Assembly (NCBI GenBank): GCA_028707175.1
Contig: JAQTUV010000004.1
Span: 124,001 to 188,000, forward strand
Reading direction: 5' to 3'
DNA length: 64,000 nt
DNA from: Sideroxydans sp.
GTDB lineage: Bacteria; Pseudomonadota; Gammaproteobacteria; Burkholderiales; Gallionellaceae
Shown here: positions 1-7,473 of the stretch, in pieces
Layout: the number at the start of each line of letters is the position of its first letter
Position numbering within the stretch: the first letter of the stretch is position 1
Notes under the pieces: model-generated
What the model was told of the DNA's origin: nothing
Seen by the model: the letters and a program-made list of their open reading frames with translations, nothing else
Databases searched by the model: none
Made by a program: the position numbers and the translations under genes

Positions 1-45
1 CGCGTAGACCATCAGCGCACATTGAATGAATGGATCGGAACGCGA

Positions 46-1119
46 TCACTTGTTCTTATGCTTCAACACCGTCTTCACCATCTTGCCGAACGCTTTGTCC
101 TTCTTACGTTTATCCACGTATGACATCTCGTTGAAATCGGATTCCGCTTTGAGCTTGAGGTAACTTAGGTAATGCTCGGGATTCAACTCACCGTCTTCAA
201 TCGCCTTGCGGATCACGCAGCCCGGTTCGTTGTTATGGCTGCAATCGGCGAAACGGCAACGGCCAGCAAGTGCTTTGATATCGGCGAAGCTATCGTCCAG
301 ACCATCGCCTGTACTCAAGATGCCTAACTCGCGCATACCCGGCATGTCGATGAGCAGCGCGCCGTTGTTCAGCGTCACCAGATGGCGGCGCGTGGTGGTG
401 TGCCTACCCTCGCCCGTGCCGCTCACCACGCCTGTCTCTAGCTCATCCTTTCCGAGTAACAGATTGATCAGCGTCGTCTTGCCCACACCAGAAGAGCCCA
501 GCAAGCAATAAGTCTTACTCGGCACCACCAGCGCCTTCACCTCATCTATGCCCTCGCCCGTCATACTGCTGAGGGTGATGATGCGCGCCGTGATGCCGGC
601 CGCGCGGATGTTGCCAAGCATGTGCTGCAGCTCTTCCGCACTCACCAAGTCCGTCTTGGTCAGCAACAGCACTGGCTCGATATGCCCTTCATTCACCATC
701 ACCAGATAACGCTCTAGCCTGCGCACGTTGAAATCGAAATGGCACGACTGCACGATGAACGCCACATCGATGTTCGCCGCGATCATCTGGAAATCGATGT
801 TCTTACCGGGAGACTTGCGCCTCAAGAATGACCTGCACGGCACCACATCATGGATGCTCGCATGCGACTCTGCATCGTGATACTCGACACACACCCAATC
901 GCCCACACATGGCATATCCACCGAGGATGCGGCAGTGTGAAGGAACTTGCCTGTCAGCTCGGCGGGCACTTCACCGTTTTCGTTGCGCACGATATAACGC
1001 CCGCGATCTACCGCCGTCACCCGCGCCACGCGCTGGGCGGAAGCACACAAGCGCTTCGCCTGTTCCGCAAACTCGCTATCCAAACCAAGCTCAGTCAGCT
1101 CCATAACAAACCTATTCAT
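46..1119 (-). CDS. rsgA: Ribosome small-subunit-dependent GTPase RsgA
   Basis: Circularly permuted GTPase that acts late in 30S subunit maturation. An N-terminal OB-fold is followed by the permuted G motifs: TKTD (about residue 154) precedes the P-loop GSSGVGKTT (about 208) and then DMPG. A C-terminal zinc-binding cluster has Cys-x-Phe-Ala-Asp-Cys-Ser-His and a further Cys, and the tail is Lys-rich. Length (about 355 aa) suits the family. The frame is open up to 1143, but that first codon lies inside a hairpin (1133-1154), so ATG at 1119 or ATG at 1104 (preceded by AGG) is preferred. It stands alone on the minus strand with no obvious operon partner. Confidence 0.93.
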   Translation of the reverse strand: MNRFVMELTELGLDSEFAEQAKRLCASAQRVARVTAVDRGRYIVRNENGEVPAELTGKFLHTAASSVDMPCVGDWVCVEYHDAESHASIHDVVPCRSFLRRKSPGKNIDFQMIAANIDVAFIVQSCHFDFNVRRLERYLVMVNEGHIEPVLLLTKTDLVSAEELQHMLGNIRAAGITARIITLSSMTGEGIDEVKALVVPSKTYCLLGSSGVGKTTLINLLLGKDELETGVVSGTGEGRHTTTRRHLVTLNNGALLIDMPGMRELGILSTGDGLDDSFADIKALAGRCRFADCSHNNEPGCVIRKAIEDGELNPEHYLSYLKLKAESDFNEMSYVDKRKKDKAFGKMVKTVLKHKNK

Positions 1120-1132
1120 GATCCAGAAACGA

Positions 1133-1154
1133 ACATCGCCCAAAAGGGCGATGT
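1133..1154 (-). terminator. Hairpin ACATCGCCC/GGGCGATGT
   Basis: Perfect 9-bp stem with a 4-nt loop between the tiny gene at 1191-1265 and rsgA. Read on the minus strand it is followed by a short T-rich stretch, so it may be a weak terminator for the small gene. The same stem occurs at 56737-56760 after another minus-strand gene, which supports a terminator role. Confidence 0.5.
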
Positions 1155-1190
1155 CGTGTAACTACAAATGTGATGCCTTCCAACACCAAA

Positions 1191-1265
1191 TCACTTGCCA
1201 GCTGGTACTGGCTTTGGCAGTGGTTTCTTACCCTTTGATTCCTTCTTCTTGTCTTTACTTCCCAT
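1191..1265 (-). CDS. Tiny Lys/Pro-rich protein (24 aa)
   Basis: A 24-codon frame that begins MGSKDKKKESKGKK and ends PLPKPVPAGK. A strong Shine-Dalgarno AGGAGAG lies about 7 nt before the ATG, and a hairpin follows the stop. The product is very basic, probably disordered, and has no membrane segment. I do not recognise a family. The support is the start signal and composition only. It could be a nucleic-acid- or ribosome-associated small protein, or a chance frame. Confidence 0.45.
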   Translation of the reverse strand: MGSKDKKKESKGKKPLPKPVPAGK

Positions 1266-1331
1266 GATGATCTCTCCTGGTTGTTAACGACGGGGACTTG
1301 CTGCGAATTATTCTACTCCACACACCACGCT

Positions 1332-1778
1332 TTAATCCGGGATCTCTGGCTCGACCAGTTTCGCCAATTGTTCTAGAGACTCTTGCCAGCCGAGATAACA
1401 CATCTCGGTCGGGATCACCTCGGGGATACCTTCTTGCACGATGGATATCTCAGTACCGCACAACACCGGCGTCAGCATCACCGTCGTCTTCATTGTTCCC
1501 GGTAGATTCGAATCATCGAACTTGTCTGAATAACAGAGCTTTTGCGAGGGTACGAGTTCGAGATATTCGCCACCGAAAGAGTGACCGTTGCCCGTGGTGA
1601 AGTTGGTGAACGACATCTTAAAAGTGCCGCCCACCTTGGCATCCAGATGGTGGACTGTGCAGGTAAAGCCGTAAGGTGGAAGCCACTTAGCCATTGCCTC
1701 CGCACTCAAGAAGGCTTTGTAGATACGCTCTGGTTTGCTGCGGAGTACGCGATGAAGACGAACAGTGCCTGTGGACAT
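1332..1778 (-). CDS. SRPBCC / AHSA1-like ligand-binding protein
   Basis: 148-aa protein of the START-like SRPBCC fold, AHSA1 type (Activator of Hsp90 ATPase homologue). It opens with an RxxxxxPERIYKAFLSAEAMAKWLPP segment typical of the family, followed by a GGTFKMSF strand and a C-terminal amphipathic helix (GWQESLEQLAKLVEP). These proteins form a hydrophobic cavity, but the ligand is usually unknown. A good Shine-Dalgarno (AAGGAGAG) precedes the ATG. The neighbours give no clue to function. About 240 bp upstream, to the next gene, hold nothing recognisable. Confidence 0.8.
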   Translation of the reverse strand: MSTGTVRLHRVLRSKPERIYKAFLSAEAMAKWLPPYGFTCTVHHLDAKVGGTFKMSFTNFTTGNGHSFGGEYLELVPSQKLCYSDKFDDSNLPGTMKTTVMLTPVLCGTEISIVQEGIPEVIPTEMCYLGWQESLEQLAKLVEPEIPD

Positions 1779-2018
1779 GATCTACTCTCCTTTCGATTTG
1801 TTGCACGATAAAAACAGACGTCCACATCGACAACGGAAGCGAGGCTCAACTTTCACCCTACTTCACTGCACCACCAGCGTACCGCTAATGACGACCTGTT
1901 TGAGGATGCAGACATCGTATCTCGCCAGTATGAGTCAACGCCCATCTCGTATTCGAGACAGACGCAGTATGCCGCAACTCGGAGAAAAACACGCCCTCGA
2001 CCCAACAAAAGATCACAT

Positions 2019-2678
2019 TCAGTAAGTCAGATTAGCGACCTTCTTTGCATGCTGCCCACGCTGCACTTCCTGCACCACGAAATGCGCCACATCCGCGCGG
2101 GATATCTTGCCCATACGGTCGTGTTTCTCGAATTGACCGATGCATCGATACTGTCCCGTCTTCACCCCATCGGTGAGGAAAGCTGGGCGTATCAACGTCC
2201 AATCCAAATCGCTCGCGCGCACGAGTTGCTCTTGCCTGTCCTTGTCGATATAGATCTGACCTAACAGTAGCGGCAGGATCACTCGGTCATACAAAAACCC
2301 GCCATGCCCGCGACTATCCCCCGCCCCCATGCCAGTGATACACAACAAGCGAGATACACCCGTCTGCCCCATCGCTTGCATGATGTTTTGCGTTCCGCGT
2401 GACAACAGCGTCACCGGCGTGCGTTGCAAAGGTGTGCCCAGCGCACTCACCACCACATCCATCCCGCGCGTCGCGGCGACCATCGCATCGCTGCTCAGTA
2501 CATCCCCCTGCATCACATCCAATCGTGACGACAGATCGGCAGGCAAGCGCGATGGGGTGCGCACCAACACGCGCACTTTCATGCCAGCCGCTAGCGCCTG
2601 CTTGCATATCTCGATACCCGTCGGCCCCGTCGCGCCGATCACCAGAATGGAACGCGCATTGTCTTGAGTGTTCGTCAT
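2019..2678 (-). CDS. NAD(P)H-binding atypical SDR-family protein
   Basis: 219-aa Rossmann-fold protein. The dinucleotide-binding motif is GATGPTG near residue 15, preceded by SILVI, and a second strand (VRVLVRTPSRLP) suits an NADP preference. The DVVVSALGTP strand and a late LIRPAFLTDG match the NAD(P)-binding/NmrA-like atypical SDR group. The classical YxxxK catalytic pair is not evident, so the protein may act as a redox sensor or epimerase-like enzyme. It lies 10 bp upstream of the next minus-strand gene, so the two may be co-transcribed with the exported protein at 2689. Confidence 0.8.
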   Translation of the reverse strand: MTNTQDNARSILVIGATGPTGIEICKQALAAGMKVRVLVRTPSRLPADLSSRLDVMQGDVLSSDAMVAATRGMDVVVSALGTPLQRTPVTLLSRGTQNIMQAMGQTGVSRLLCITGMGAGDSRGHGGFLYDRVILPLLLGQIYIDKDRQEQLVRASDLDWTLIRPAFLTDGVKTGQYRCIGQFEKHDRMGKISRADVAHFVVQEVQRGQHAKKVANLTY

Positions 2679-2688
2679 ATGCGTCCTC

Positions 2689-3252
2689 TCACTGGCGAAC
2701 CAAGGGATACGACGTCAGCGCGACTGGACGTGCCTTCGTCAGATCACCCGCACGATCACCAAAATAGATTCGCCCATCCTTGAAAGCCACCAGATCGTAT
2801 TCGCCCATCGCCTGCATGATGCCCGGCACAAAACCACATCCTTGGCTGACCAGCGGCAAAGCCTTACCTTTCTCAAGTGTGCATCCCATGCTGGCAAACA
2901 TCCCCACACCCGCATCACTCTCCGCCGTCACATGGCGATGGTTCGCCGGAAATATCCCTTCGAATGCACCAGCCACCGTAGCCGAAGCTTGCCCCAACAC
3001 ATAGAAGCCGCCCACATCCAAACTGAACAACGGCTGCTTGCCCTGTGCATCTGCATACGCACGGTAAGTCACCTTCCACTCCTTATCCGTGAACTTGAAC
3101 GTACGCGTCGCAAAATGATTACCGTAATTCTCTAGCGCGGCACTTGCCCAACGCCCTTTTAGTTGGGGTACATCTTGCGCCTGCGCGACAGATGACACAC
3201 ACAGCCACACGGCACAAGTAGCCAAAACGAATTGATTGAATAGTTTAAACAT
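2689..3252 (-). CDS. Exported protein, possibly APCDD1-like
   Basis: 187-aa protein with a clear signal peptide (MFKLFNQFVLATCAVWLCVSS, then VAQA just before QD). An AGGGG Shine-Dalgarno stands upstream of the ATG at 3252, although the frame stays open further upstream. The mature part contains LKGRWASAALE, a central FSLDVGGFYVLGQ strand and a Cys pair (GCTLEK, QGCGFVPG). The pattern reminds me of the APCDD1-like lipocalin-type domain, but I cannot confirm this by eye. It probably acts in the periplasm. It may share a transcript with the NAD(P)-binding gene downstream. Confidence 0.6.
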   Translation of the reverse strand: MFKLFNQFVLATCAVWLCVSSVAQAQDVPQLKGRWASAALENYGNHFATRTFKFTDKEWKVTYRAYADAQGKQPLFSLDVGGFYVLGQASATVAGAFEGIFPANHRHVTAESDAGVGMFASMGCTLEKGKALPLVSQGCGFVPGIMQAMGEYDLVAFKDGRIYFGDRAGDLTKARPVALTSYPLVRQ

Positions 3253-3359
3253 GTCAGATCCCCTTCTATGGATATTGGTCGCATGGGACGCCCTCGCAGT
3301 GCGATGAGCAGCCCACAGCGGCGAAGGGCACAGCGCCCCTATCGCCCGCAAGAAGGAAG

Positions 3360-4139
3360 TTAACTGACCGACGGATGAATGAATTGAATGGAACGGCTAT
3401 TTTGCAGCAATCCCCCAGCGGGGATGCCAAAGGTACGTTTGAACAAACGGCAGAAATGCGCCTGATCGGCGAACCCCGCACGCGCGGCGGCTTCTGTCAG
3501 ATTCGCCCCATCGCGCACTGCAAACACGATGGCGGCTTTGATGCGTTTCCACATCAAAAACTGCGAGAACGATACCCCCGCCTCCTGCACGAACAGATGC
3601 CGCATGCGCTCTGGCGAAAGATGGATCTGCGCCGCCACCTCTGGCAAGCCGATCTTCTCGTGCAGATGCTGCTCAACCCACGCGATCGCTAGCTCGACAC
3701 GGCTATCACGGGTATTCATCGGCTGCATATCTGCCGTCACCAACGCCAAAGCCTCTTCGGCCACTGCCAAACGTCGATCATGCGTCCATGCACGCATCTC
3801 ATCCATCGTAGGGGAGTGCGGCCTTGCCTCCAGCCATATTTCTGTCAGATCAAGGATAGGCTGACCATCTAACAACTGCTTCAGCTGCCAGCCAGTGCGG
3901 CTTTCCGCATCGATAAAGAAGATCAGATTGCTACCGCCCAGCCCGTTGCAGGCATGCGCCACATTCTGATTGATGACCAACGCACGCCGCCCAGAGTGCA
4001 ACACACCACCGATATTGCTATCGAATGGCGCAGACATACCCAGCAAGATCTGAAAACAATGATGCCGATGCACCTCCACCTGCGCATCATGCGCAAGGAA
4101 GGAGATGATGTTCTTTTCAGGATGGAGAGGTGGCATCAA
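3360..4139 (-). CDS. AraC-family transcriptional regulator
   Basis: 259-aa regulator. The N-terminal half is a cupin-like sensing domain (EVHRHHCFQILLGM, with His-rich metal- or ligand-type positions). Residues about 150-250 form the double helix-turn-helix: helix one LPEVAAQIHLSPERMRHLF and helix two NLTEAAARAGFADQAHFCRLFKR, ending FGIPAGG, close to the AraC consensus. It faces the same way as the two genes after it (3252-2019) with about 110 bp between, so it may control them; this is inference. Confidence 0.88.
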   Translation of the reverse strand: MMPPLHPEKNIISFLAHDAQVEVHRHHCFQILLGMSAPFDSNIGGVLHSGRRALVINQNVAHACNGLGGSNLIFFIDAESRTGWQLKQLLDGQPILDLTEIWLEARPHSPTMDEMRAWTHDRRLAVAEEALALVTADMQPMNTRDSRVELAIAWVEQHLHEKIGLPEVAAQIHLSPERMRHLFVQEAGVSFSQFLMWKRIKAAIVFAVRDGANLTEAAARAGFADQAHFCRLFKRTFGIPAGGLLQNSRSIQFIHPSVS

Positions 4140-4246
4140 GACTAACGTATTTTAAAAAGCCCAGCGTTCATTCATTACTTAGAATCGGCGAGCGCGATTA
4201 GTGGCGATGCTTTATGTAGCGGGGATGCTGACCCTGACGTCTGTTT

Positions 4247-4555
4247 CTAAGCCGCCAGGGGCTCAAAGCGATGTATCTGCGCAAGTACGCCAGTCAGTTC
4301 TTTCGCCGCCTCTTCGGTATCGTAATCCGACTGCAAGCCTAGCCAGAAACCACTCGAAGTGCCAAAGAATGCAGCCAAGCGCAACGCTGTATCTGCCGTG
4401 ATCGCCCGCTTGCCTGAGCAGATCGCAGAGATGCGCGCTTCGGTCACGCCGATCTCTTTTGCCAGACGATATTGGGTGACACCTAGCGGAATCAAAAATT
4501 CTTCGCGCAGCACTTCGCCGGGATGAATGTTGCGTAATTGGGTTGTTTTGCTCAT
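4247..4555 (-). CDS. higA: HigA-type antitoxin (XRE HTH)
   Basis: 102-aa HigA/VapI-type antitoxin. It opens with the family signature IHPGEVLREEFLIPLG, followed by an XRE helix-turn-helix (QYRLAKEIGVTEARISAICSGKRAITADTALRLAAFFGTS), then FWLGLQSDYD. It neutralises the HigB toxin encoded 12 bp upstream and probably binds the palindrome at 4857-4881. Its Shine-Dalgarno (GAGGAG) overlaps the end of higB. Toxin-first order is typical of higBA. Confidence 0.92.
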   Translation of the reverse strand: MSKTTQLRNIHPGEVLREEFLIPLGVTQYRLAKEIGVTEARISAICSGKRAITADTALRLAAFFGTSSGFWLGLQSDYDTEEAAKELTGVLAQIHRFEPLAA

Positions 4556-4567
4556 AGCAGTAGCTCC

Positions 4568-4849
4568 TCAGTGATAGTCACAAATCTCTACGCGACTAAC
4601 TTGCCCTTCGTTCCATTCAAAGCACACGCGCCATTGATCGTTGATGCGAATGCTCCATTGACCTGCGCGATTGCCCTTCAATGTCTCTAGCCGATTATTA
4701 GGCGGGATACGCAAATCCTCGATGCGCTGCGCGTTGTGCAACATACGCAATTTGCGCCGCGCCACCTCTTGAATCTGATTCGGCAAACGGCGAGAAAACT
4801 CACCACGCCATACCTTGAGGGTTTCTTCGTCGTGAAAGTCAGAGATCAT
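4568..4849 (-). CDS. higB: HigB-type RelE-superfamily toxin
   Basis: 93-aa RelE/HigB mRNA interferase-like protein. Visible family features are DEETLKVWRGEFSRRLP near the N terminus, RKLRMLHNA, RLETLKGNRAGQWSIRINDQWR in the middle and CFEWNEG...VEICDYH at the end. HigB toxins cleave mRNA on the ribosome. I chose ATG at 4849 over the in-frame TTG at 4858 because the TTG would lie in the -10 element of the promoter. The mRNA would then be nearly leaderless. Paired with higA downstream. Confidence 0.9.
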   Translation of the reverse strand: MISDFHDEETLKVWRGEFSRRLPNQIQEVARRKLRMLHNAQRIEDLRIPPNNRLETLKGNRAGQWSIRINDQWRVCFEWNEGQVSRVEICDYH

Positions 4850-4856
4850 GGGATGC

Positions 4857-4886
4857 AATACTCTCGCCGCGCGACAGTATTGTCAA
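4857..4886 (-). promoter_or_regulatory. higBA promoter with palindromic operator
   Basis: On the minus strand TTGACA (4881-4886), a 17-bp spacer and GAGTAT (4858-4863) form a sigma-70-like promoter. A 25-bp palindrome, AATACTnTCGC-nnn-GCGAnAGTATT (4857-4881), fills the spacer and the -10, where a HigA dimer would repress. Predicted transcription start is near 4851, about two bases before the higB ATG at 4849. Confidence 0.6.
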
Positions 4887-4945
4887 GCGGGTGCTCAGAA
4901 GGGGGGGGGACAGGACTTCAGTCTGAAAGTTTATGCGATGTTGCC

Positions 4946-5725
4946 CTACTGCTTACACATCGCATGCACATCGCCCAAGGCTTTGTTCAGCGCGGTGGCA
5001 TCTTCGCGGGTGTTCATCAGGAACAAGAGACGGATGGTATCGAGCGCAGCCCCCTTCTCCACGACATCTTTCGGGTAGCCATATTCATCTGCCATCCACA
5101 AGTCATCGTTAGTCGCATCCCAGTAGATGTCTGATGTACGCACGGAGAACTTCCTTGCGCCATCGTCTTTCTGTAACAACATCGAGATAGCGATGTTGTT
5201 ACCTTCTTTGAGCTTGCGCTCTTCGAAGTAGAGGGCATACGTCTCCAAGCCGCCACCATACGAAGTCACCTTGCCCAACTCGCCGAATGCAGCGCGACTG
5301 AGCTTTTGCATATCCACCGACGAACTGATCTTAAAATGCTTGCGCCCTGCAAAAGCATTGCCGTGCTCCACCTGCATATCCTCATCCACCAGCAAACGGC
5401 AACCATCGAACTTCACCGTCCGCTCGATCTCCTCTGGTGTGCGCTTCTTCAGGTTCTTATCCACCACCGGCTTCATCAACAACTCGGCCACCGTGCGTTG
5501 CGCGGCGGCCAACTTGGGATCGGCAGATAACTGAATGCTAGGAAGAGGAACCACGGGGGCAACCGCCGCAGACACCACCGCGCCGCCTTCCATCACGCAG
5601 GCCTCCGCTGCCAGCGAGACCATCGAGCCCCCCTTGAGTTTGCAATTGTTCGCCTGCTCTGCCGCCACAGTGAAGGGGGCGGTGACAAAAAATATGGCGG
5701 TGGTGCATAACAACTTCTTTAGCAT
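4946..5725 (-). CDS. Exported protein of unknown function
   Basis: 259-aa protein with a Sec signal peptide (MLKKLLCTTAIFFVTAPFTVAA, cut before EQ). A low-complexity Ala/Val/Pro linker follows (about residues 45-65). The remaining domain holds RTVAELLMKP, a VKFDGCRLLVDED strand and a C-terminal MNTREDATALNKALGDVHAMC. Cys residues at the N-terminal end of the mature protein and at the C terminus could pair. I recognise no family. A GATGCTGcCC motif lies 31 bp upstream of its start (5756-5779), as for several other orphan genes here. Confidence 0.7.
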   Translation of the reverse strand: MLKKLLCTTAIFFVTAPFTVAAEQANNCKLKGGSMVSLAAEACVMEGGAVVSAAVAPVVPLPSIQLSADPKLAAAQRTVAELLMKPVVDKNLKKRTPEEIERTVKFDGCRLLVDEDMQVEHGNAFAGRKHFKISSSVDMQKLSRAAFGELGKVTSYGGGLETYALYFEERKLKEGNNIAISMLLQKDDGARKFSVRTSDIYWDATNDDLWMADEYGYPKDVVEKGAALDTIRLLFLMNTREDATALNKALGDVHAMCKQ

Positions 5726-6245
5726 GCTTAGACTCCGTGGAAATTTATTTCAAACAAATGTGATGCTGCCCGATTAGCTAGGCTTCCCTCGCACACCCAC
5801 ACCAAACGGCTCCCGTGTTAATTTTAGCCACCTCTACTTTGTCCAGTGTAGCGACCTTCAGCATCAGCTTACCCGCCTTGAAGACTGAACGACCACCACC
5901 CCGCTCAGCCTGCTCTACCCACTTGGAAAGCTATGTTTAGCCTCGTAGATGGACGGTAAGCCTGACCGCGCTCAATTGAACTGATGTAGCTTAGTTTATA
6001 TTTGGCCGGGAAAATCGCAAAGGCCAGATTTTAGGGAGAAACCGTGTTCTACCCCAGAATATTTCTGTCTCAGATTGTTTTCCTAGACCCCAGCGCCGCA
6101 CTAAAAAATTAGTGAAAGATATAGATCGAATTGAAAAATATATAGGCCAGATTGAAGAAGGCATAGGCCAAATTGCCTATTGACTTAAGGCTACCGCCTA
6201 GGAAAACTACCCAGCAATAGTCACATACCAAGCAAGGACATCATC
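5726..6245. other. Intergenic region of 520 bp
   Basis: No supported gene. It carries the AAATGTGATGCTGCCC motif at 5756-5771 and a minus-strand open stretch around 5795-5940 (encoding LSKWVEQAERGGG and more) without a start, possibly a gene remnant. Around 6145-6180 the word ATAGGCCA recurs in an A/T-rich stretch shortly before the HD-GYP gene, possibly its control region. Confidence 0.4.
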
Positions 6246-7466
6246 ATGAAGACACACCCGATTCAATTCGAGTACATGGTAGATCAAACAAAAGCTGGTT
6301 TGCTTGGGCAATTCTTAATCACGGCGCTGATGAATCTATTGCTGATCGGAACCGTATTCCCTGAAAGTTTTCTTTATCTGTGGGATGCAATGGTGATCAG
6401 CCTGCTCGCACATCGTTACCTCAATTTCCTTCGCTTTAAAAAAGATCAGTCGCGTCACGACGCACTGAGAACTAAAAGGTGGCTGATAAGGTATGTCGCT
6501 GATGTCCTGCTGCTCGGCCTGTTATGGGCTGGTTTATTCGTGCAGATCGCCTGCTCCATGCCGATTGAATATAACTACATCTCCATGGCTGTCGGACTAG
6601 GCCTATCGGGCGCAGCCATCGTCACACTGGGGCCAGTCTTTGCTGTCTACCTGTCGTTCATCACGCCGATGCTGTCTTCTCTGATCGTACTGTTCGGAGT
6701 ACGAGGCACACATATCTACGCAGTCTGCTCGCTCGTAACCACTCTTGGATTGTTCTATTTGCTGTACAGCTCTTACAAATACAGCCAGAGTTTCTTGTTG
6801 ATATTGAAAGTGAACGAGCAACTCCGCAACTCAGAACTTGAGGCACTAGAAATCCTTGGAAAAGCTGGGGAATATAGGGATATGGATACGGGGGCACACG
6901 TTTTGCGTGTCGGTTATGCTGCCTATTGCCTTGCCAAAGCAATAGGCTTTCCAGAGAAAGATGCCAAACTCCTGATGCTTGCGAGTCCATTACATGATGT
7001 CGGAAAAATCGGCATCCCAGACAACATATTGTTGAAACCTGGAAAGTTGACCGACATCGAATTCAACTCAATGAAAGAACACGCGAAGATTGGTGCAGGG
7101 ATTCTTGATAACTCAAAGTCGCCAATCATCCAGAAAGCTAAAATCATCGCATGCACTCACCATGAAAAGTGGGACGGCTCTGGGTATCCAAACCAACTCA
7201 AGGGGGAGGACATCCCTATTGAAGGGCGTATCGTCGCGATATGTGATGTCTATGATGCGCTTACTTCAGATCGTCCCTACAAGAAACGCTGGTCAGAAGA
7301 AGAAGCGTCCAACTATATACGAGACAATGCTGGTAAACATTTCGATCCGAAATTGACCGAACTGTTCATCGCCGAGTTGACCAAAATCGGTGAGTTCACT
7401 CAGCGATTACACTCCGAAGTCGGGTCAATCTTGCACCCGCTCATCAAACTGACACGCGAGACTTGA
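6246..7466 (+). CDS. Membrane-bound HD-GYP domain protein (c-di-GMP phosphodiesterase)
   Basis: 406-aa protein. The N-terminal ~185 residues hold about five or six hydrophobic segments with short loops, a membrane sensor without a recognised named domain. The C-terminal half is an HD-GYP domain: a GEYRDMDTGAHVLRVG opening, the HD pair in LHDVGKIGIPD, a THHEKWDGSGYP segment carrying the GYP motif, and DVYDALTSDRPYK. The metal ligands appear intact, so it should hydrolyse c-di-GMP at the inner membrane. It converges with the next gene, leaving only 7 bp between stops, so they do not share a transcript. Confidence 0.93.
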   Translation: MKTHPIQFEYMVDQTKAGLLGQFLITALMNLLLIGTVFPESFLYLWDAMVISLLAHRYLNFLRFKKDQSRHDALRTKRWLIRYVADVLLLGLLWAGLFVQIACSMPIEYNYISMAVGLGLSGAAIVTLGPVFAVYLSFITPMLSSLIVLFGVRGTHIYAVCSLVTTLGLFYLLYSSYKYSQSFLLILKVNEQLRNSELEALEILGKAGEYRDMDTGAHVLRVGYAAYCLAKAIGFPEKDAKLLMLASPLHDVGKIGIPDNILLKPGKLTDIEFNSMKEHAKIGAGILDNSKSPIIQKAKIIACTHHEKWDGSGYPNQLKGEDIPIEGRIVAICDVYDALTSDRPYKKRWSEEEASNYIRDNAGKHFDPKLTELFIAELTKIGEFTQRLHSEVGSILHPLIKLTRET

Positions 7467-7473
7467 CCATAAT

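Noticed and set aside
5795-5940. Minus-strand open stretch that reads like a protein fragment
   Set aside because: Short, bounded by stops, no start codon with a ribosome site; could be a relic but cannot be assigned.
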